NCBI RefSeq assembly: GCF_000312025.1
Contig: NZ_HE978594.1
Location: 263,548-301,209, forward strand
Direction of reading: 5' to 3'
From: Peptoniphilus timonensis JC401
Lineage (GTDB): Bacteria; Bacillota; Clostridia; Tissierellales; Peptoniphilaceae
Length of the DNA: 37,662 nucleotides
The first letter of the stretch is position 1. Every line of letters starts with the position of its first letter. This document shows positions 28,207 to 37,093 of this stretch, piece by piece. The translations under genes and the position numbers were made by a program. The notes below the pieces were generated by a model that saw only the letters and a list, made by a program, of their open reading frames with translations, was not told where the DNA came from and searched no databases.

Positions 28207-28235
28207 ATGATAACTCAAAAGAAAAATTTTTTCAA
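28207..28235 (-). promoter_or_regulatory. Promoter of groESL
   Basis: On the minus strand TTGAAA (28230-28235), 17 bases, TATCAT (28207-28212), with the CIRCE site directly downstream. Confidence 0.7.
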
Positions 28236-28299
28236 GTCTTCTTTAAAGAGAAATACTTAAAAAAATTTTTTAAAAGCTGATGCTTTTATAATTTATATT

Positions 28300-28355
28300 G
28301 GAGGGGCTTAGGGGCATCGTGAGGCCCCTTGCCCCTCCAAACCACCCCCTTCACC
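28300..28355 (+). repeat. GC-rich hairpin element, left inverted copy
   Basis: A double stem (GGAGGGGC / GCCCCTCC outside, AGGGGC / GCCCCT inside) followed by a C-rich tail ACCACCCCCTTCACC. It aligns without gaps with the reverse complement of 28965-29020. The GC content is far above that of the surrounding DNA. Confidence 0.8.
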
Positions 28356-28964
28356 CCACGTACGTTGAGTCCAAAAAAATCGGTTATGCTAAATTTTCAA
28401 AACTCATTCGCTTCGCGAATTCAAACAGTTGAAAATTTTTAACGCATAACCAATTTTTTTGATCATTATTTACACTTGATTAGCTCACTGTTTAAGTATT
28501 AAGTTGTAGTTCATTATGAAGTGATAAAAAATTATGATTTCATAATTAAATATATGTACGTAAAAAGAAAAAGATTAATCGAATCTGATTAAGCTTTTTT
28601 TGATGTAAAAGTTTTAATTTATTGTTAGGTTTTTGCAAGTAACTCAGCATAAATTTGAAACTGTGTAAAGGTAAAACCGTCAAATAATACTTAAAAACCC
28701 CGTAAGGCAAGACAGCCGTTAAAAAATTCAATGTGCTTGAGCAATTTTTTGCTCAGCCGATGAACCTTACAACGAAAAGGAGCGAAGCGAACTTTGAGTT
28801 GATTAGGTTCACGCGAAACTCGCAAATTAAAAATAGAGCCAGGACTATCTGACTCTATTGATAAATGATTTTTAGTTTGTAAAAGTTTGAAGCGAGCAAG
28901 TTTTGAATTTTTAGGATGTTTGCCGCTCGTGGTTGTTGGCAAAGGCCCCTGCCAGGTCGTTCAA
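28356..28964. other. Interior of the non-coding element between the inverted GC-rich repeats
   Basis: No gene with a ribosome site. It holds a long imperfect palindrome at 28373-28460 whose core (minus strand, 28401-28428) shares CTGTTTGA and GCGAAGCGA with the element at 25704-25745; a bidirectional terminator-like hairpin at 28571-28602; a perfect hairpin TGAGCAA / TTGCTCA near 28737-28756; and a hairpin AATAGAG / CTCTATT near 28833-28860. An open frame at 28691-28942 (minus) has no family resemblance that I can see. Confidence 0.6.
28571..28602. terminator. Bidirectional terminator-like hairpin inside the non-coding element
   Basis: AAAG-TTAATC / GATTAA-CTTT stem with T-runs on both strands, far from any annotated gene. 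It suggests that a non-coding transcript ends here. Confidence 0.6.
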
Positions 28965-29020
28965 GGTGTTGGGGGAGGTCCGGAGGGGGAAGGACCAATC
29001 GAAAGGTCCTAACCACCTCT
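28965..29020 (-). repeat. GC-rich hairpin element, right inverted copy
   Basis: Reverse-complement partner of 28300-28355, 36 of 56 positions identical (nearly all differences in the loop or in paired positions). Three pairs of the stem have changed on both sides (C-G to G-C, G-C to C-G, G-C to A-T), keeping the fold. The C-rich tail points inward, as in the left copy. Confidence 0.8.
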
Positions 29021-29032
29021 GGATAAAGAATC

Positions 29033-29100
29033 GTAAAGCTCTGCTTTACATAAACTCTTTAAAGATGAAATCTTTTATATATTCCAAAAGCGAAGCTTTT
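29033..29100. repeat. Three consecutive mini-hairpins
   Basis: GTAAAGC-TCT-GCTTTAC (29033-29049), AAAGAT-GAA-ATCTTT (29061-29075) and AAAAGC-GAA-GCTTTT (29086-29100), all with three-base loops, between the non-coding element and ogt. Their function is unknown. Confidence 0.6.
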
Positions 29101-29121
29101 ACAACAATTTTATATCAATTT

Positions 29122-29655
29122 TTACTTTTTCCCATCCCCCTCTAATTCCAACAACTTCCTCTTAACTTCAATTCCCCCAGCATATCCTCTTAAACTCCCA
29201 TCGCTTCCTATTACCCTGTGGCAAGGTATTATTAAAGAGATTGGATTGTGACCTACTGCGCCTCCAACTGCCTGGTTGGATACTCTTTCATATTTTCCAC
29301 CTGCAAGTAAACTCTCTCCAACTTCTTTATAGGTCCAAGTCTTCCCATAGGGAATTTTTAATAAGATATCCCAGACATCTTTTCTAAATTCACTTCCATA
29401 AACTTTTATTGCTGGAATAAATTCTGGGTCTTTGCCAGAAAAATATATTTCAAGCCACTTTTCTATATCTCTTAAAATATTATATTCATCAGAAGAAATC
29501 TCTAAGTTTTCTCCATCAATAAATTTTATATCTTCATCTTTTAATTTATCTTCAAATTCTTTTTGATTCTCAAGATATAGTCCTAGTAAAAAATTTTTAT
29601 CAAATATAAGTAATATTTTCCCAAAAGGAGAATGATATATTTTTTTGTAAGTCAT
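29122..29655 (-). CDS. ogt: Methylated-DNA--protein-cysteine S-methyltransferase
   Basis: Suicide repair protein that takes the methyl group from O6-methylguanine. 177 residues. The acceptor is Cys145 in the invariant PCHRVIG. The upstream part has the usual helix-turn-helix (YGKTWTYKEVGESL) with the arginine finger near ERVSNQAVG, and the C-terminus LRGYAGGIEVKRKLLELEG is conserved. The N-terminal half is the divergent support domain; there is no Ada regulatory domain. TTGGAG precedes the ATG by six bases. It lies 46 bases downstream of rplQ, beyond that gene's terminator, so it is either read-through expressed or has a promoter in the rplQ end. Confidence 0.95.
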   Translation of the reverse strand: MTYKKIYHSPFGKILLIFDKNFLLGLYLENQKEFEDKLKDEDIKFIDGENLEISSDEYNILRDIEKWLEIYFSGKDPEFIPAIKVYGSEFRKDVWDILLKIPYGKTWTYKEVGESLLAGGKYERVSNQAVGGAVGHNPISLIIPCHRVIGSDGSLRGYAGGIEVKRKLLELEGDGKK

Positions 29656-29674
29656 AAAAGCTCCAAATTTTTAT

Positions 29675-29703
29675 AAAAAAAGGAAACCCCATTGGATTTC
29701 CTT
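29675..29703 (-). terminator. Terminator at the end of the ribosomal protein operon
   Basis: AAGGAAA-TCC / GG-GTTTCCTT stem with one wobble on the minus strand, then seven T. The rplQ stop codon is inside the stem. Confidence 0.85.
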
Positions 29704-30043
29704 ATACTAATTCTATAATTGAAATTTCTGCGCCATCTCCACGTCTTGGACCTTTTTTAAGAACTCTAGTGTATCCACCGTTTCTATCAGCATATTTTTC
29801 TGCATATTCAGTAAATAGTTTTGTAACTACGTCTTCTGAATAAATATATGCTAGAGCTTGTCTTCTTGCGTGAAGATCGCCTCTTTTTCCAAGTGTAATC
29901 ATACGATCAGCAATTCTTTGAACTTCTTTCGCTCTTGTGTGAGTAGTTTCAATTCTACCTTCTTTTAAGAGAGAAGTAACAAGGTTTCTAAGCATTGCAC
30001 GTCTATGGCTTGAATTACGGCCAAGTTTTCTTTGTTTTGCCAT
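29702..30043 (-). CDS. rplQ: 50S ribosomal protein L17
   Basis: Large-subunit protein near the exit tunnel. 113 residues, normal length, opening with [20 protein letters not shown] and the basic stretch [12 protein letters not shown] that identify L17. Last gene of the alpha part of the cluster, ten bases after rpoA, with GGAGG ahead of the ATG. The terminator hairpin begins within its stop codon. Confidence 0.97.
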   Translation of the reverse strand: MAKQRKLGRNSSHRRAMLRNLVTSLLKEGRIETTHTRAKEVQRIADRMITLGKRGDLHARRQALAYIYSEDVVTKLFTEYAEKYADRNGGYTRVLKKGPRRGDGAEISIIELV

Positions 30044-30053
30044 AATATCCTCC

Positions 30054-31001
30054 TTATTCTTCTTCAGCTTTGAGGCCTAAACCTAACTCTTCAAGTTTTT
30101 CAGTTACTTCTTGTAGAGATTTTCTACCAAGATTTCTAACTTTCATCATTTCACTTTCAGTTTTATTAGTTAGTTCCTCAACGCTATTTATGCCTGCTCT
30201 CTTTAGGCAGTTAAAAGATCTTACAGATAAGTCTAATTCTTCAACTGTCATTTCGAGAACTTTTTCTTTTTGATCCTCTTCTTTTTCAACCATTAAATTA
30301 ATTTCACTGACATGTTCTTTTAGGCCAATGAAGAGTTCAAGATGTTCTGTCAATATTTTTGCTGCAAGTGAAGTTGCTTCGTCAGCCTTCATTGAACCAT
30401 CTGTAGTAACTTCAAGAATTAATCTATCATAATCTGTTCTTTGTCCAACTCTTGTATTTTCAACTTTCCAGTTTACTTTTTCTACAGGAGTGAAGTTAGA
30501 ATCCATAGGTATAATTCCAATTTCAGTTATTTCATCTTTTTTAAGTTCAGAAGGTTCATAGCCTCTTCCCTTTTCCACCATCATTTCAAGATAAAATTCA
30601 GCATCATCATTTAGAGTTGCTATATGTTGATCTGGATTAATTACACTTACATGTGGTGCTAGTTCAATGTCAGAGGCCTTAACTTCTCCCTTGCCTTTTT
30701 TGTCTATTACTAGCTTAACAGGCTCATCTTCAGTCATCTTTAAAACTATAGATTTAATATTTAAAACTATTTCAGGTACATCTTCCAATACCCCTGGAAT
30801 TGTATCAAATTCATGTTCAACGCCACGTATATTGATAAATGATACTGCAGCGCCAGGTAGAGAGGAAAGTAACACTCTTCTTAAGGAATTTCCAATAGTG
30901 ATACCAAATCCAGCTTCTAAAGGTTCAACGACAAATTTACCATATAAACCTGACTCATCTAATTCTTCAATACTAATTCTAGGTTTTTCAATTTCAATCA
31001 T
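30054..31001 (-). CDS. rpoA: RNA polymerase alpha subunit
   Basis: Dimerising scaffold of RNA polymerase. 315 residues from ATG 31001 (GGAGGG upstream; the frame open from 31019 starts at a TTG inside the ribosome site). The N-terminal domain (1-225) carries [17 protein letters not shown] and the dimer interface. A linker follows, then the C-terminal domain (about 245-305, [20 protein letters not shown]), whose helix-hairpin-helix binds UP elements and activators. In many relatives rpsD stands before it; here rpsK does, 27 bases away. Confidence 0.98.
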   Translation of the reverse strand: MIEIEKPRISIEELDESGLYGKFVVEPLEAGFGITIGNSLRRVLLSSLPGAAVSFINIRGVEHEFDTIPGVLEDVPEIVLNIKSIVLKMTEDEPVKLVIDKKGKGEVKASDIELAPHVSVINPDQHIATLNDDAEFYLEMMVEKGRGYEPSELKKDEITEIGIIPMDSNFTPVEKVNWKVENTRVGQRTDYDRLILEVTTDGSMKADEATSLAAKILTEHLELFIGLKEHVSEINLMVEKEEDQKEKVLEMTVEELDLSVRSFNCLKRAGINSVEELTNKTESEMMKVRNLGRKSLQEVTEKLEELGLGLKAEEE

Positions 31002-31027
31002 GGGTACCCTCCTTCTCAATCAATAGT

Positions 31028-31423
31028 TTAGACTCTTCTACGTTTTGGTGGTCTACATCCATTGTGAGGAATTGGAGTAACATCTTTAATCATAGTTACT
31101 TCAAGACCTGATGCTTGAAGAGATCTAATAGCAGCTTCTCTTCCAGAACCTGGACCCTTAACATATACATCAACGCTCTTTAGTCCGTGTTCTTTAGCTT
31201 TTTCAGCTGCTTCTTGTGCAGCTTCTTGTGCTGCAAAAGGAGTTGACTTTCTTGAACCTCTAAATCCAAGTTGTCCAGCACTAGCCCAAGATATAACATT
31301 TCCGTTAATATCAGTAAGAGTAACCATAGTGTTGTTAAATGTTGAAGCTATATGTGCTTCTCCCTTTTCAATGTTTTTACGTACACGTCTTCTAGCACGT
31401 GTAGCTTTTTGTTTTTTAGCCAT
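31028..31423 (-). CDS. rpsK: 30S ribosomal protein S11
   Basis: Small-subunit platform protein that contacts the mRNA exit region. 131 residues with the signature [19 protein letters not shown] and the C-terminal [15 protein letters not shown]. The lysine- and arginine-rich N-terminus is typical. GGGGGG-type ribosome site upstream; 13 bases after rpsM. Confidence 0.98.
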   Translation of the reverse strand: MAKKQKATRARRRVRKNIEKGEAHIASTFNNTMVTLTDINGNVISWASAGQLGFRGSRKSTPFAAQEAAQEAAEKAKEHGLKSVDVYVKGPGSGREAAIRSLQASGLEVTMIKDVTPIPHNGCRPPKRRRV

Positions 31424-31435
31424 CTAAGTCCCCCC

Positions 31436-31798
31436 TTACTTACTCTTAGAAACAAGTTTCTTAGGACCTTTTCTTGTCCTAGCATTTGTCTTAGTTTTTT
31501 GTCCTCTTACAGGAAGACCTGCTTTATGTCTTCTTCCACGATAACAGTTGATTTCACGAAGTCTTTTGATGTTCATTGCAACATCACGACGTAAATCACC
31601 TTCAACGTGGTATTTATCAATTTCTTCTCTAATTTTAGCAAGTTCTGCTTCTGTTAAGTCTTTAACACGAGTGTCAAAGTCAATGCCAGCTGCAGTTAAA
31701 ATTTCTTGAGATCTGGGTTTTCCAATACCATAAATATAAGTGAGTCCTATTTCAACTCTCTTTTCTCTAGGTAAATCAACACCGGAAATTCTAGCCAT
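31436..31798 (-). CDS. rpsM: 30S ribosomal protein S13
   Basis: Head protein of the 30S subunit, touching P-site tRNA and bridging to the 50S. 120 residues. [20 protein letters not shown] at the start and [20 protein letters not shown] at the basic end are diagnostic. It lies between rpmJ (11 bases upstream) and rpsK, with GGGAGG ahead of the ATG. Confidence 0.98.
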   Translation of the reverse strand: MARISGVDLPREKRVEIGLTYIYGIGKPRSQEILTAAGIDFDTRVKDLTEAELAKIREEIDKYHVEGDLRRDVAMNIKRLREINCYRGRRHKAGLPVRGQKTKTNARTRKGPKKLVSKSK

Positions 31799-31809
31799 AA
31801 TTACCTCCC

Positions 31810-31923
31810 TTATCCCTGTCTTTGTTTATGTTTCGGATTTTCGCAAATTACCATTACTTTTCCGTTTCTTTTAATTATTTTGCACTTTTCGCACATCTTT
31901 TTTACAGATGGTCTTACTTTCAT
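31810..31923 (-). CDS. rpmJ: 50S ribosomal protein L36
   Basis: 37 residues, beginning [15 protein letters not shown]. The zinc ligands of the classical (C+) type are all present: Cys11, Cys14, Cys27 and His32. AGGAGG stands seven bases before the ATG. It sits between infA and rpsM, its standard place. In bacteria with two L36 genes the zinc-free copy replaces this one under zinc shortage; only the zinc form is in this window. Confidence 0.97.
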   Translation of the reverse strand: MKVRPSVKKMCEKCKIIKRNGKVMVICENPKHKQRQG

Positions 31924-31946
31924 TTAAATGCCTCCTGACTCTAGGA

Positions 31947-32165
31947 TTATTTCTTTCTCCAAGTTATTCTACCTCGTGTAAGATCATAAGGTGAAAGCTC
32001 AACTGTCACCTTATCACCAGGAAGAATTCTAATATAATTCATTCTCAATTTACCTGAAATATGAGCAAGTATGATATGTCCATTTTCAAGTTCAACCTTG
32101 AAATGAGTGTTAGGAAGAGCGTCTACAACAACGCCTTCAACTTCAATTACATCTTCTTTAGCCAT
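31947..32165 (-). CDS. infA: Translation initiation factor IF-1
   Basis: A 72-residue OB-fold protein that occupies the ribosomal A site during initiation. [20 protein letters not shown] and the [17 protein letters not shown] stretch are the family's fingerprint, and the length is exact. AGGAGG precedes the ATG and overlaps the end of the KOW protein gene region. Confidence 0.98.
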   Translation of the reverse strand: MAKEDVIEVEGVVVDALPNTHFKVELENGHIILAHISGKLRMNYIRILPGDKVTVELSPYDLTRGRITWRKK

Positions 32166-32183
32166 ATTATTAAGGATCCTCCT

Positions 32184-32437
32184 TTAGCTATAAGGTAATA
32201 GTTTCTTTCTAATATAGGTGTCATTAAATTCACTAACATTAGTATCGATGACATCCTTATATATATAAAGATGTTTTACCTTTTTTTCTTTGGTCGATCT
32301 AGCTTTCTTAGTTTTCCATCAACGACGAAGAGAAAGTCATCATCAATAAAATCAATTATTATATAGACCTTACCCTCATCCCTACCTTTTTTGGATCTTA
32401 CAACTTGTCCTTTCAAAAGACTAAATGTATTATCCAT
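32184..32437 (-). CDS. KOW-domain (L14e-like) RNA-binding protein (one frameshift)
   Basis: Small ribosome-associated protein of the L14e/KOW type that Firmicutes often carry next to infA. About 84 residues. The KOW motif is GQVVRSKKGRDEGKVYII (about 10-27), followed by DGKLRKLDRPKKK. As read it stops after KKKR. Restoring one A to the seven-base run (minus strand, near 32288-32294) gives the familiar KPKKKKVKHL-type continuation and about 30 more residues, ending at 32184, just before the infA ribosome site. The ATG is three bases after the adk stop without a clear ribosome site, so it is probably coupled. It takes the place where map is usually found. Confidence 0.8.
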
Positions 32438-32440
32438 GAA

Positions 32441-33082
32441 CTATTCGAGACCAATAACTATATCGTCAAATACCTTGTCAATATCTTTAGCACCGTCAAT
32501 ATCTATTAGAAGATTTTGTGCTCTATAATAATCTATAAGAGGTGCTGTTTGATCAAAGTAAACAGAAATTCTAGTCTTTACAGTTTCTTCAGTATCGTCA
32601 TCTCTTTGAATAAGCTTAGTACCATCCTTATCACAAATTCCTTCTTCCTTTGGAGGATTGAATTTTACATGATAAGTCATTCCACAAGTTTTACAAACAC
32701 GTCTTCCAACAGCTCTTTCGATTAAAATTTCTGGATCAACAGAAATATTAATAACCTTAGTTAACTTGTCATCATTCTTGTCTAAGATTGAGTCAAGGCT
32801 AACAGCTTGAGCTACAGTTCTTGGAAAACCATCTAGTAAAAATCCTTCTTTAGCATCGTCCTTGTTAAGTCTATCTTCAACAAGTGCAATTACTAAATCA
32901 TCTGGAACTAAAAGTCCCTTGTCCATATAAGACTTTGCTTCTTTACCAAGTTCTGTATTGTTTTTAATATTTTCTCTAAAGATATCTCCAGTTGAAATGT
33001 GTGGAATATTGTATTTTTCAACAATATATTCAGCTTGTGTGCCTTTTCCGGCCCCTGGAGGTCCCAATATAACTAATTTCAT
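32441..33082 (-). CDS. adk: Adenylate kinase
   Basis: Converts ATP and AMP to two ADP. 213 residues, long (bacterial) form. The P-loop GPPGAGKGT is at 7-15, the AMP site around TGDIFR (31-36), and the lid (about 125-162) has the Gram-positive zinc site Cys130, Cys133, Cys150 and Asp153. DGFPRT at 84-89 is also canonical. AGGAGG upstream; ten bases after secY, the usual arrangement in the spc cluster. Confidence 0.98.
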   Translation of the reverse strand: MKLVILGPPGAGKGTQAEYIVEKYNIPHISTGDIFRENIKNNTELGKEAKSYMDKGLLVPDDLVIALVEDRLNKDDAKEGFLLDGFPRTVAQAVSLDSILDKNDDKLTKVINISVDPEILIERAVGRRVCKTCGMTYHVKFNPPKEEGICDKDGTKLIQRDDDTEETVKTRISVYFDQTAPLIDYYRAQNLLIDIDGAKDIDKVFDDIVIGLE

Positions 33083-33091
33083 AATTACCTC

Positions 33092-34372
33092 CTACTTATT
33101 CTTTAAGAATCCACGATAGTTTCTCATGATTAATTGTTGTTCTAATACTCTATGAATTTCAAGTACAACTCCAACAACGATGATAATTGATGTACCACCA
33201 TAGTTAAATTGAAGTCCTGAAATTAGAGTTAGAATAGTTGGAAGAACTGCAAGTATAGAAAGTGCAATTGCTCCTGGCATTACTAATCTATTTAAAGTTC
33301 TACCTAAATAATCACTTGTAGGTTTACCTGCTCTAATACCACTAATAAAACCACCATTAGCTTGTAGGTTTTTAGAGTATTCAACAGTGTTAAATTGGAT
33401 TGTTGTGTAGAAGAATGTGAAGAATACAATAAGAATAACAGTAAATATTATATAAATCACAGCTCCAGGTCCTCCAGCAGGAGTTAACCATTTTTGAATC
33501 CAATTTCTAGTTGATTCACTTGTGAACATAGCAATAGTTGCAGGAATAGCAAGTAGTGAGTTAGCGAAGATAATTGGCATAACACCAGTCATCAAAACCT
33601 TAATAGGAATGTGAGTGGATTGACCACCGTACATCTTTCTACCAACAACTCTCTTTGCATATTGTACAGGAATTCTTCTTTCACCTTCTGTAAGTGTTAC
33701 TACAAATACAACAATTGCAATTGCAATTATTACAAATAGTACTAAGAAGATTGGGCTAGCCTTACCTGCCCTAACAAGTGCAACTGATTGAGCTATATCA
33801 AGTGGAAATCTTGAAACGATACCTGCAAAAATTAATATTGAAATACCATTTCCAATTCCGTGTTCAGTTATTTGTTCTCCTATCCAAATTAGTATTGCTG
33901 TACCTGCAACTATTGATAGGATAATAGTTACATATTCAATAGCGCTTGTAGCGTTAATAGCTTGTCTAAATAGACCAAAAGTATAACCAATAGCTTGTAC
34001 AAGAGCTATTACAATAGAAAGGTATCTTGTATATTTTGCAATTGCCTTTCTACCAGTTTCTCCTTCTTTTGCAAGAGATTCCAAAGATGGAATAGCAATT
34101 GTCAAAAGTTGAAGTATGATTGATGCTGTAACATAAGGATAAATGTTAGCAGCAAATATTGTAAATCTTCTAAAGTTTCCTCCTGCCATTAAGTCAAGGA
34201 AGGAGAAAATTGATCCGCCTGCTCCACTCATAAGTTGTGAAATAACTTGTGAATTCATATATGGAACAGCGATGTGTGATCCAAGTCTATATAATAGAAG
34301 CATGAAAAGAGTGAAAAGCATCTTCTTACGAAGAGATTCAACCTTCCACGCATTTCTAAAAGTGGAGAGCAT
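33092..34372 (-). CDS. secY: Protein translocase subunit SecY
   Basis: Central channel of the Sec translocon in the cytoplasmic membrane. 426 residues with ten hydrophobic helices. Recognisable parts are the N-terminal RNAWKVESLRKKMLFT, the plug-containing GSHIAVPYMNSQ region, GIGNGISILIF, and the cytoplasmic loop with ERRIPVQYAKRVVGRKM. Start at ATG 34372, which shares its A with the rplO stop (TAATG) and has GAGGTGA upstream; a longer frame from 34399 overlaps rplO needlessly. Confidence 0.98.
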   Translation of the reverse strand: MLSTFRNAWKVESLRKKMLFTLFMLLLYRLGSHIAVPYMNSQVISQLMSGAGGSIFSFLDLMAGGNFRRFTIFAANIYPYVTASIILQLLTIAIPSLESLAKEGETGRKAIAKYTRYLSIVIALVQAIGYTFGLFRQAINATSAIEYVTIILSIVAGTAILIWIGEQITEHGIGNGISILIFAGIVSRFPLDIAQSVALVRAGKASPIFLVLFVIIAIAIVVFVVTLTEGERRIPVQYAKRVVGRKMYGGQSTHIPIKVLMTGVMPIIFANSLLAIPATIAMFTSESTRNWIQKWLTPAGGPGAVIYIIFTVILIVFFTFFYTTIQFNTVEYSKNLQANGGFISGIRAGKPTSDYLGRTLNRLVMPGAIALSILAVLPTILTLISGLQFNYGGTSIIIVVGVVLEIHRVLEQQLIMRNYRGFLKNK

Positions 34373-34821
34373 TAAATCACCTCGGCCTTTCCTCCGCAAG
34401 CCTCAATTTTTTCTATAGCAGATTTTGAGAAATGCTGAGCTTTAACAGTTAATTTAACATTTAATTCACCATCTCCCAAGATTCTAATTCCGTCTTTAGC
34501 CTTAGCAGCTTTGATATATTTATTTTCTATCAAGAATTCAGGAGTGATTTCAGTTCCTTCTTCAAATACATTAAGATCGCCAACATTTAATACAGCGTAT
34601 TCTTTCTTAAATATATTAGTAAATCCTCTCTTTGGAAGACGTCTAAATAGTGGCATTTGACCACCTTCAAATCCAGGTCTTACTCCACCGCCACTTCTAG
34701 CATTTTGTCCTTTGTGACCCTTGCCGGAAGTTTTACCAGTACCGGAACCAATTCCACGACCTACTCTTTTTCTAGCTTTAACTCCGCCACCTTCGTTAGG
34801 TCTTAAGTCATGTAACTTCAT
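34372..34821 (-). CDS. rplO: 50S ribosomal protein L15
   Basis: Late-assembly large-subunit protein. 149 residues from ATG 34821 (AAGGAGGTG upstream; the three extra codons from 34830 are part of that site). The glycine- and arginine-rich N-terminal extension [20 protein letters not shown] and the following [20 protein letters not shown] are unmistakable. Overlaps secY by one base. Confidence 0.98.
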   Translation of the reverse strand: MKLHDLRPNEGGGVKARKRVGRGIGSGTGKTSGKGHKGQNARSGGGVRPGFEGGQMPLFRRLPKRGFTNIFKKEYAVLNVGDLNVFEEGTEITPEFLIENKYIKAAKAKDGIRILGDGELNVKLTVKAQHFSKSAIEKIEACGGKAEVI

Positions 34822-34834
34822 TAGGTACACCTCC

Positions 34835-35011
34835 TTATTCTACTACTTCGACCATGTAGTCGACTTGTTTTAACATTCCTCTAATTTGAGGAGTGTCATT
34901 TTTTTCAATAACTTGATAAGTCTTTTTGAAACCAAGTGCTTGAATTGTTTTTCTGTGTTTAGGTACTTTCCCGATAGGACTTTTTACAAGTTTAATTTTA
35001 ATTGTAGACAT
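34835..35011 (-). CDS. rpmD: 50S ribosomal protein L30
   Basis: 58 residues, the short bacterial form. Begins [20 protein letters not shown], with the conserved LGFKK and [12 protein letters not shown] that follow in L30. AGGAGG stands before the ATG. It lies between rpsE and rplO as in nearly all bacteria, with gaps of ten and thirteen bases. Confidence 0.97.
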   Translation of the reverse strand: MSTIKIKLVKSPIGKVPKHRKTIQALGFKKTYQVIEKNDTPQIRGMLKQVDYMVEVVE

Positions 35012-35021
35012 GATTTTCCTC

Positions 35022-35528
35022 CTATCCTAAAATTTCTTCAACAGATTTATTTCTAAGTTTAGCAACAGATTCTGCAGTCTTTAGTGACTTTAGACCTTCC
35101 ATTGTTGCATTAACAATATTTTTTGGGTTGTTTGTACCAATGTTTTTAGTACGAATATCAGAAATACCTGCAAGTTCACATACAGCACGTACTGCACCAC
35201 CGGCAATAACTCCTGTACCTTCTCTTGCTGGTTTTAAGAAAACTCTACCTGCACCATAAATTCCAGTTACTTGATGAGGAATAGAAGTGTTTAGTAAGTT
35301 AATTCTTACAATATTCTTTCTAGCATCTTGTGTTGCTTTTCTTATAGCTTCAGGAACTTCAAGAGCTTTACCAGTACCTACACCAACATGTCCGTTTCTA
35401 TCGCCAACTACTACAAGAGCAGAGAATCTAAAGTTTCTACCACCCTTAACTACTTTGGCAACTCTGTTTATAGATACAACTCTTTCTTCAAGATCAAGTT
35501 CTGCCGCATTTATTAATGAACGCTCCAT
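35022..35528 (-). CDS. rpsE: 30S ribosomal protein S5
   Basis: Small-subunit protein at the mRNA entry, important for decoding accuracy. 168 residues. The N-terminal double-stranded-RNA-binding part has [20 protein letters not shown] and [20 protein letters not shown]; the C-terminal part has [19 protein letters not shown]. The loop around VKGGRNF is the site where spectinomycin-resistance changes occur; it looks wild-type here. AAGGAGG precedes the ATG. Confidence 0.98.
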   Translation of the reverse strand: MERSLINAAELDLEERVVSINRVAKVVKGGRNFRFSALVVVGDRNGHVGVGTGKALEVPEAIRKATQDARKNIVRINLLNTSIPHQVTGIYGAGRVFLKPAREGTGVIAGGAVRAVCELAGISDIRTKNIGTNNPKNIVNATMEGLKSLKTAESVAKLRNKSVEEILG

Positions 35529-35541
35529 TACTTCCTCCTTC

Positions 35542-35904
35542 TTAGAATTTTAGACCAGCTTCTCTAGCTGCATCAGCAAGTGCTTTGATTTTACCGTGGT
35601 AAACATAACCACTTCTATCAAAGACAACTTCTTCAATTCCCTTTTCTTTTGCTTGTTTAGCAATAGATTCTCCAACAGATTTAGCTGCTTCAATATTTCC
35701 AGTGTTTTCTAAATTCAATCCCTTATCAAGTGTAGATGCACTTAGTAAAGTGTTGCCAGCTTCATCATCAATTAGTTGAGCATAAATATGTTTAGATGAT
35801 CTGTAAACTGAAAGTCTAGGCTTAATAGAAGTACCGGAGATGTGATTTCTAATTCTTTTGTGTCTTTTAATTCTGTTTTCGTTTTTATTAATCTTTTTTA
35901 ACAC
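35542..35904 (-). CDS. rplR: 50S ribosomal protein L18
   Basis: Binds 5S rRNA together with L5. 120 residues. It starts at GTG 35904, with AAAGGAG seven bases upstream and no in-frame ATG nearby. The basic N-terminus ([13 protein letters not shown]), [19 protein letters not shown] and the C-terminal [20 protein letters not shown] are typical. The intergenic gap to rplF is 15 bases. Confidence 0.97.
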   Translation of the reverse strand: MLKKINKNENRIKRHKRIRNHISGTSIKPRLSVYRSSKHIYAQLIDDEAGNTLLSASTLDKGLNLENTGNIEAAKSVGESIAKQAKEKGIEEVVFDRSGYVYHGKIKALADAAREAGLKF

Positions 35905-35919
35905 TTAAATTCTCCTTTC

Positions 35920-36456
35920 TTACTTACCTGTCTTACCAACTTTACGTCTTACATGTTCATCAGTGTATCTAATTCCCTTACCTTTATATGGTTCAGGTTC
36001 TCTGAAGCTTCTAATGTAAGCAGCATAAGCGCCAACTTGTTGTTTATCGCTACCCTTAATAATAATTGAGTTTGGAGCTGGAACTTCAACTTCAATACCT
36101 TCTGGATCTTCTAGATCAAGAGGGTGAGAGAAACCTAAGTTAAGAGAAAGAACTTTTCCCTTCTTTGCAGCTCTATATCCTGTACCGATTATTTCAAGAG
36201 ATTTTGAATAACCTTCTGTAACGCCAATTATCATATTATCAATAAGAGTTCTTGTTAAACCGTGAAGTGCCTTAATTTTTTTAATATCATTTGGTCTTTC
36301 TACAGTGAGAACTCCGTCATTTAGTTCTATTTTTAAATCTTTATCGAAAGATTGTGTTAGTTCACCCTTAGCTCCCTTAACAGTAACTGTTTGACCGTCA
36401 ACTTTAACATCAACGCCCTTTGGGATTTCAATAGGTTTTTTGCCAATTCTTGACAT
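35920..36456 (-). CDS. rplF: 50S ribosomal protein L6
   Basis: Large-subunit protein near the factor-binding site. 178 residues, two repeated alpha/beta domains. [18 protein letters not shown] opens the first; the second ends with [22 protein letters not shown], the standard rRNA-binding tail. GGAGG upstream of the ATG, fifteen bases after rpsH. Confidence 0.98.
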   Translation of the reverse strand: MSRIGKKPIEIPKGVDVKVDGQTVTVKGAKGELTQSFDKDLKIELNDGVLTVERPNDIKKIKALHGLTRTLIDNMIIGVTEGYSKSLEIIGTGYRAAKKGKVLSLNLGFSHPLDLEDPEGIEVEVPAPNSIIIKGSDKQQVGAYAAYIRSFREPEPYKGKGIRYTDEHVRRKVGKTGK

Positions 36457-36470
36457 TTTTCACCTCCAAA

Positions 36471-36866
36471 TTACCAAACGTAGCAGATTACCTCTCCGCC
36501 AACTTTTTCTTGTCTTGCCATTTTATCTGTAATTATTCCCTTAGATGTAGAGATAATTGCAATTCCTAGTCCACCTAGGACTTTAGGAACATCGTCGCAC
36601 TTAACATAAACTCTAAGTCCCGGTTTTGATATTCTCTTTAATCCAGAGATAACTCTTTCACCGTCCCCTGAATATTTAAGATCTATTTTAATAATTCCTT
36701 GTTTGTCATCTTCAACAACGTCATATCCTTTAATATAACCTTCATCAAGAAGAATTTTTGCAATTTCTTTTTTGATGTTTGAGCAAGGAATATCAACAGA
36801 TTTATGTCTTGCATTATTTGCATTTCTAATTCTTGATAGCATATCTGCAATTGGGTCTGTCATCAT
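36471..36866 (-). CDS. rpsH: 30S ribosomal protein S8
   Basis: Primary 16S-binding protein and, in some bacteria, the translational repressor of the spc operon. 131 residues. [15 protein letters not shown] at the start and the C-terminal [22 protein letters not shown] are diagnostic. Two ATGs stand in a row; the first is nine bases after AGGAGG and is kept. Confidence 0.98.
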   Translation of the reverse strand: MMTDPIADMLSRIRNANNARHKSVDIPCSNIKKEIAKILLDEGYIKGYDVVEDDKQGIIKIDLKYSGDGERVISGLKRISKPGLRVYVKCDDVPKVLGGLGIAIISTSKGIITDKMARQEKVGGEVICYVW

Positions 36867-36896
36867 ATCAGTTTGCCTCCTTTCATCTAAGGCTTA

Positions 36897-37082
36897 TTAC
36901 CAGCTAGCTTTTCTTACGCCAGGGATTTGTCCTTTATACGCAAGTTCTCTAAAGCATATTCTACATATTCCATATTTTTGTAAAACTGAATGTGGTCTTC
37001 CACAAATTTTACATCTAGTATATTCACGAGAAGAATACTTTTGTTTCCTCTTTTGTTTAGCAATCATTGATTTTTTAGCCAC
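36897..37082 (-). CDS. rpsN: 30S ribosomal protein S14, zinc-binding type Z
   Basis: 61 residues, the short zinc form. The zinc ribbon is complete: Cys24, Cys27, Cys40 and Cys43 (CKIC and CRIC). The C-terminus [14 protein letters not shown] is the conserved 16S contact. Gram-positive bacteria often have a second, zinc-free S14 elsewhere for zinc shortage; it is not seen here. AAGGAGG precedes the ATG. Confidence 0.98.
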   Translation of the reverse strand: MAKKSMIAKQKRKQKYSSREYTRCKICGRPHSVLQKYGICRICFRELAYKGQIPGVRKASW

Positions 37083-37093
37083 TTTGTACCTCC

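Noticed and set aside
28546-28942. Two overlapping open frames on the minus strand inside the non-coding element
   Set aside because: No ribosome site, one starts at TTG, and the sequence is dominated by hairpins and repeats. I treat them as chance frames of a repeated non-coding sequence.
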